DNA from: Gallionella sp. UBA4121
Lineage (GTDB): Bacteria > Pseudomonadota > Gammaproteobacteria > Burkholderiales > Gallionellaceae
Assembly (NCBI GenBank): GCA_002381565.1
Contig: DFWZ01000032.1
Span: 93,669-146,096, forward strand
Length of the DNA stretch: 52,428 nucleotides
Direction: 5' to 3'
In this document: positions 51,865-52,428 of the stretch, piece by piece
Numbering within the stretch: position 1 is the stretch's first letter
Layout of the letters: each line of letters begins with the position of its first letter
Position numbers and translations under genes: made by a program
Notes under the pieces: generated by a model
What the model saw: only the letters and a program-made list of their open reading frames with translations
Told to the model about the DNA's origin: nothing
Database searches by the model: none

Positions 51865-52428
51865 TTACCCCTTAATTAAACTTCTGCTCTGCATGAAGCC
51901 GCGCACCAGCAAGAATCCCGCAAGCGCAACGACTCCACAGACCACGATAGCGGCTACAATCGGATAGCTTCCTGTTCCATTCACACCGGCAATCCATACA
52001 AAACGTTCCAGAATCGTGCCAGTGATAATACAAGAAGCGACTGCAATGATAGCAGAAACATGATGTCTTGTTGCAGGAAAGCATAAAGACGCAAACGGGA
52101 TAACAAATTTCAGGGCCAGTACCGCCCACCAGATAAAGGCATAATCACCGAACATCATGCCGAACACACGGTCTGTTTCATCAGGAATGTTACCGTACCA
52201 GATGGTCAGATATTGTGCGTAGTAGGTATATATGTACAACAGGGTAAACGCCAGCAGCATCTGCGCCAGGTAGTTGTAAACCCTCTCCGGCACCGGGGAT
52301 ACAAGCTTATTGCCGGAATTTAACGCATAGATCCAGATCACCAGGAAAGCCAGGAACATGCCGAAGTTGCTGACAAACTGTTGCATACCATAGATAGCGC
52401 TGTGCCAATGCGGAACCAGGGTCATTTC
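51865..52428 (-). CDS. NrfD/ActF-like membrane subunit of a quinol oxidoreductase, partial
   Basis: The C-terminal part of a polytopic membrane protein, open to the right edge. AFTLLYIYTYYAQYLTIWYG and NIPDETD match the NrfD/PsrC fold as found in alternative complex III subunits ActC/ActF. At least five hydrophobic segments are visible. The internal MTLVPHWHSAIYG resembles the middle of ActF rather than a start. It would pass electrons from quinol towards a cytochrome c or oxidase. The rest of the operon is outside the window. Confidence 0.75.
   Translation of the reverse strand, partial: EMTLVPHWHSAIYGMQQFVSNFGMFLAFLVIWIYALNSGNKLVSPVPERVYNYLAQMLLAFTLLYIYTYYAQYLTIWYGNIPDETDRVFGMMFGDYAFIWWAVLALKFVIPFASLCFPATRHHVSAIIAVASCIITGTILERFVWIAGVNGTGSYPIVAAIVVCGVVALAGFLLVRGFMQSRSLIKG

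Overview
The window is a stretch of a betaproteobacterial chromosome. Gene content points to Nitrosomonadales, perhaps Gallionellaceae. The evidence is the rsmD, M16 protease pair, ftsY-ftsE-ftsX and rpoH cluster, sspA-sspB, a Ctc-type ribosomal protein L25, and a NrfD/ActF-like subunit of a quinol-oxidising complex next to sspA. The exact taxon is inference.

The left edge holds the 5' part of miaB. From about 1165 to 29013 lies an integrated genomic island. A P4-type tyrosine integrase sits beside a tRNA-Met gene at the right end. A decayed copy of the tRNA 3' end lies in the same orientation at the left end. Pairs of TTACCAACA sites with the same 12-bp spacing lie just inside both ends. No conjugation or capsid genes were seen, so the island looks like a mobilisable, satellite-like or decaying element.

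Island layout from the left: a transposase remnant; a five-gene operon of an ankyrin-fused sigma-70 factor, a MORC/MutL-like GHKL ATPase, a Z1 helicase-like ATPase, a PD-(D/E)XK nuclease and an AIPR protein; a convergent cytosine-5 methyltransferase with a divergent Vsr endonuclease; a small regulator with two matching palindromic operators and an unknown 218-aa protein; two tiny membrane proteins; a YagK/YfjJ (inovirus Gp2-like) replication protein with an AT-rich repeat region upstream; a rightward DNA-metabolism module (unknown acidic protein, WGR-fused ATP-dependent DNA ligase, zinc ribbon/glycine-rich protein, DUF932, YqaJ exonuclease, recombination-directionality-factor-like protein), most of whose genes are separated by terminator-like hairpins; broken rhuM and ADP-ribosylglycohydrolase genes meeting at a junction; and a leftward block of a split DUF3987 protein, an AlpA regulator, an unknown protein and the integrase.

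The most interesting system is the defence operon. GHKL ATPase, Z1, PD-(D/E)XK and AIPR genes beside a cytosine methylase form a predicted ATP-dependent restriction-modification type already recognised by comparative genomics. What I do not recognise as described is a full RpoD-like sigma factor with N-terminal ankyrin repeats as the first gene, overlapping the ATPase by four bases.

From 29014 to the right edge the chromosome is ordinary housekeeping DNA, mostly on the minus strand: a SPOR protein, coaX, birA, ychF, pth, rplY, prs, tRNA-Gln, ispE, lolB and a TPR lipoprotein. A plus-strand GldAFG-like ABC cluster with mutM follows. Then come a ferredoxin, coaD, rsmD and two M16 proteases (minus), ftsYEX and rpoH (plus), and sspB, sspA and a partial NrfD/ActF gene (minus).
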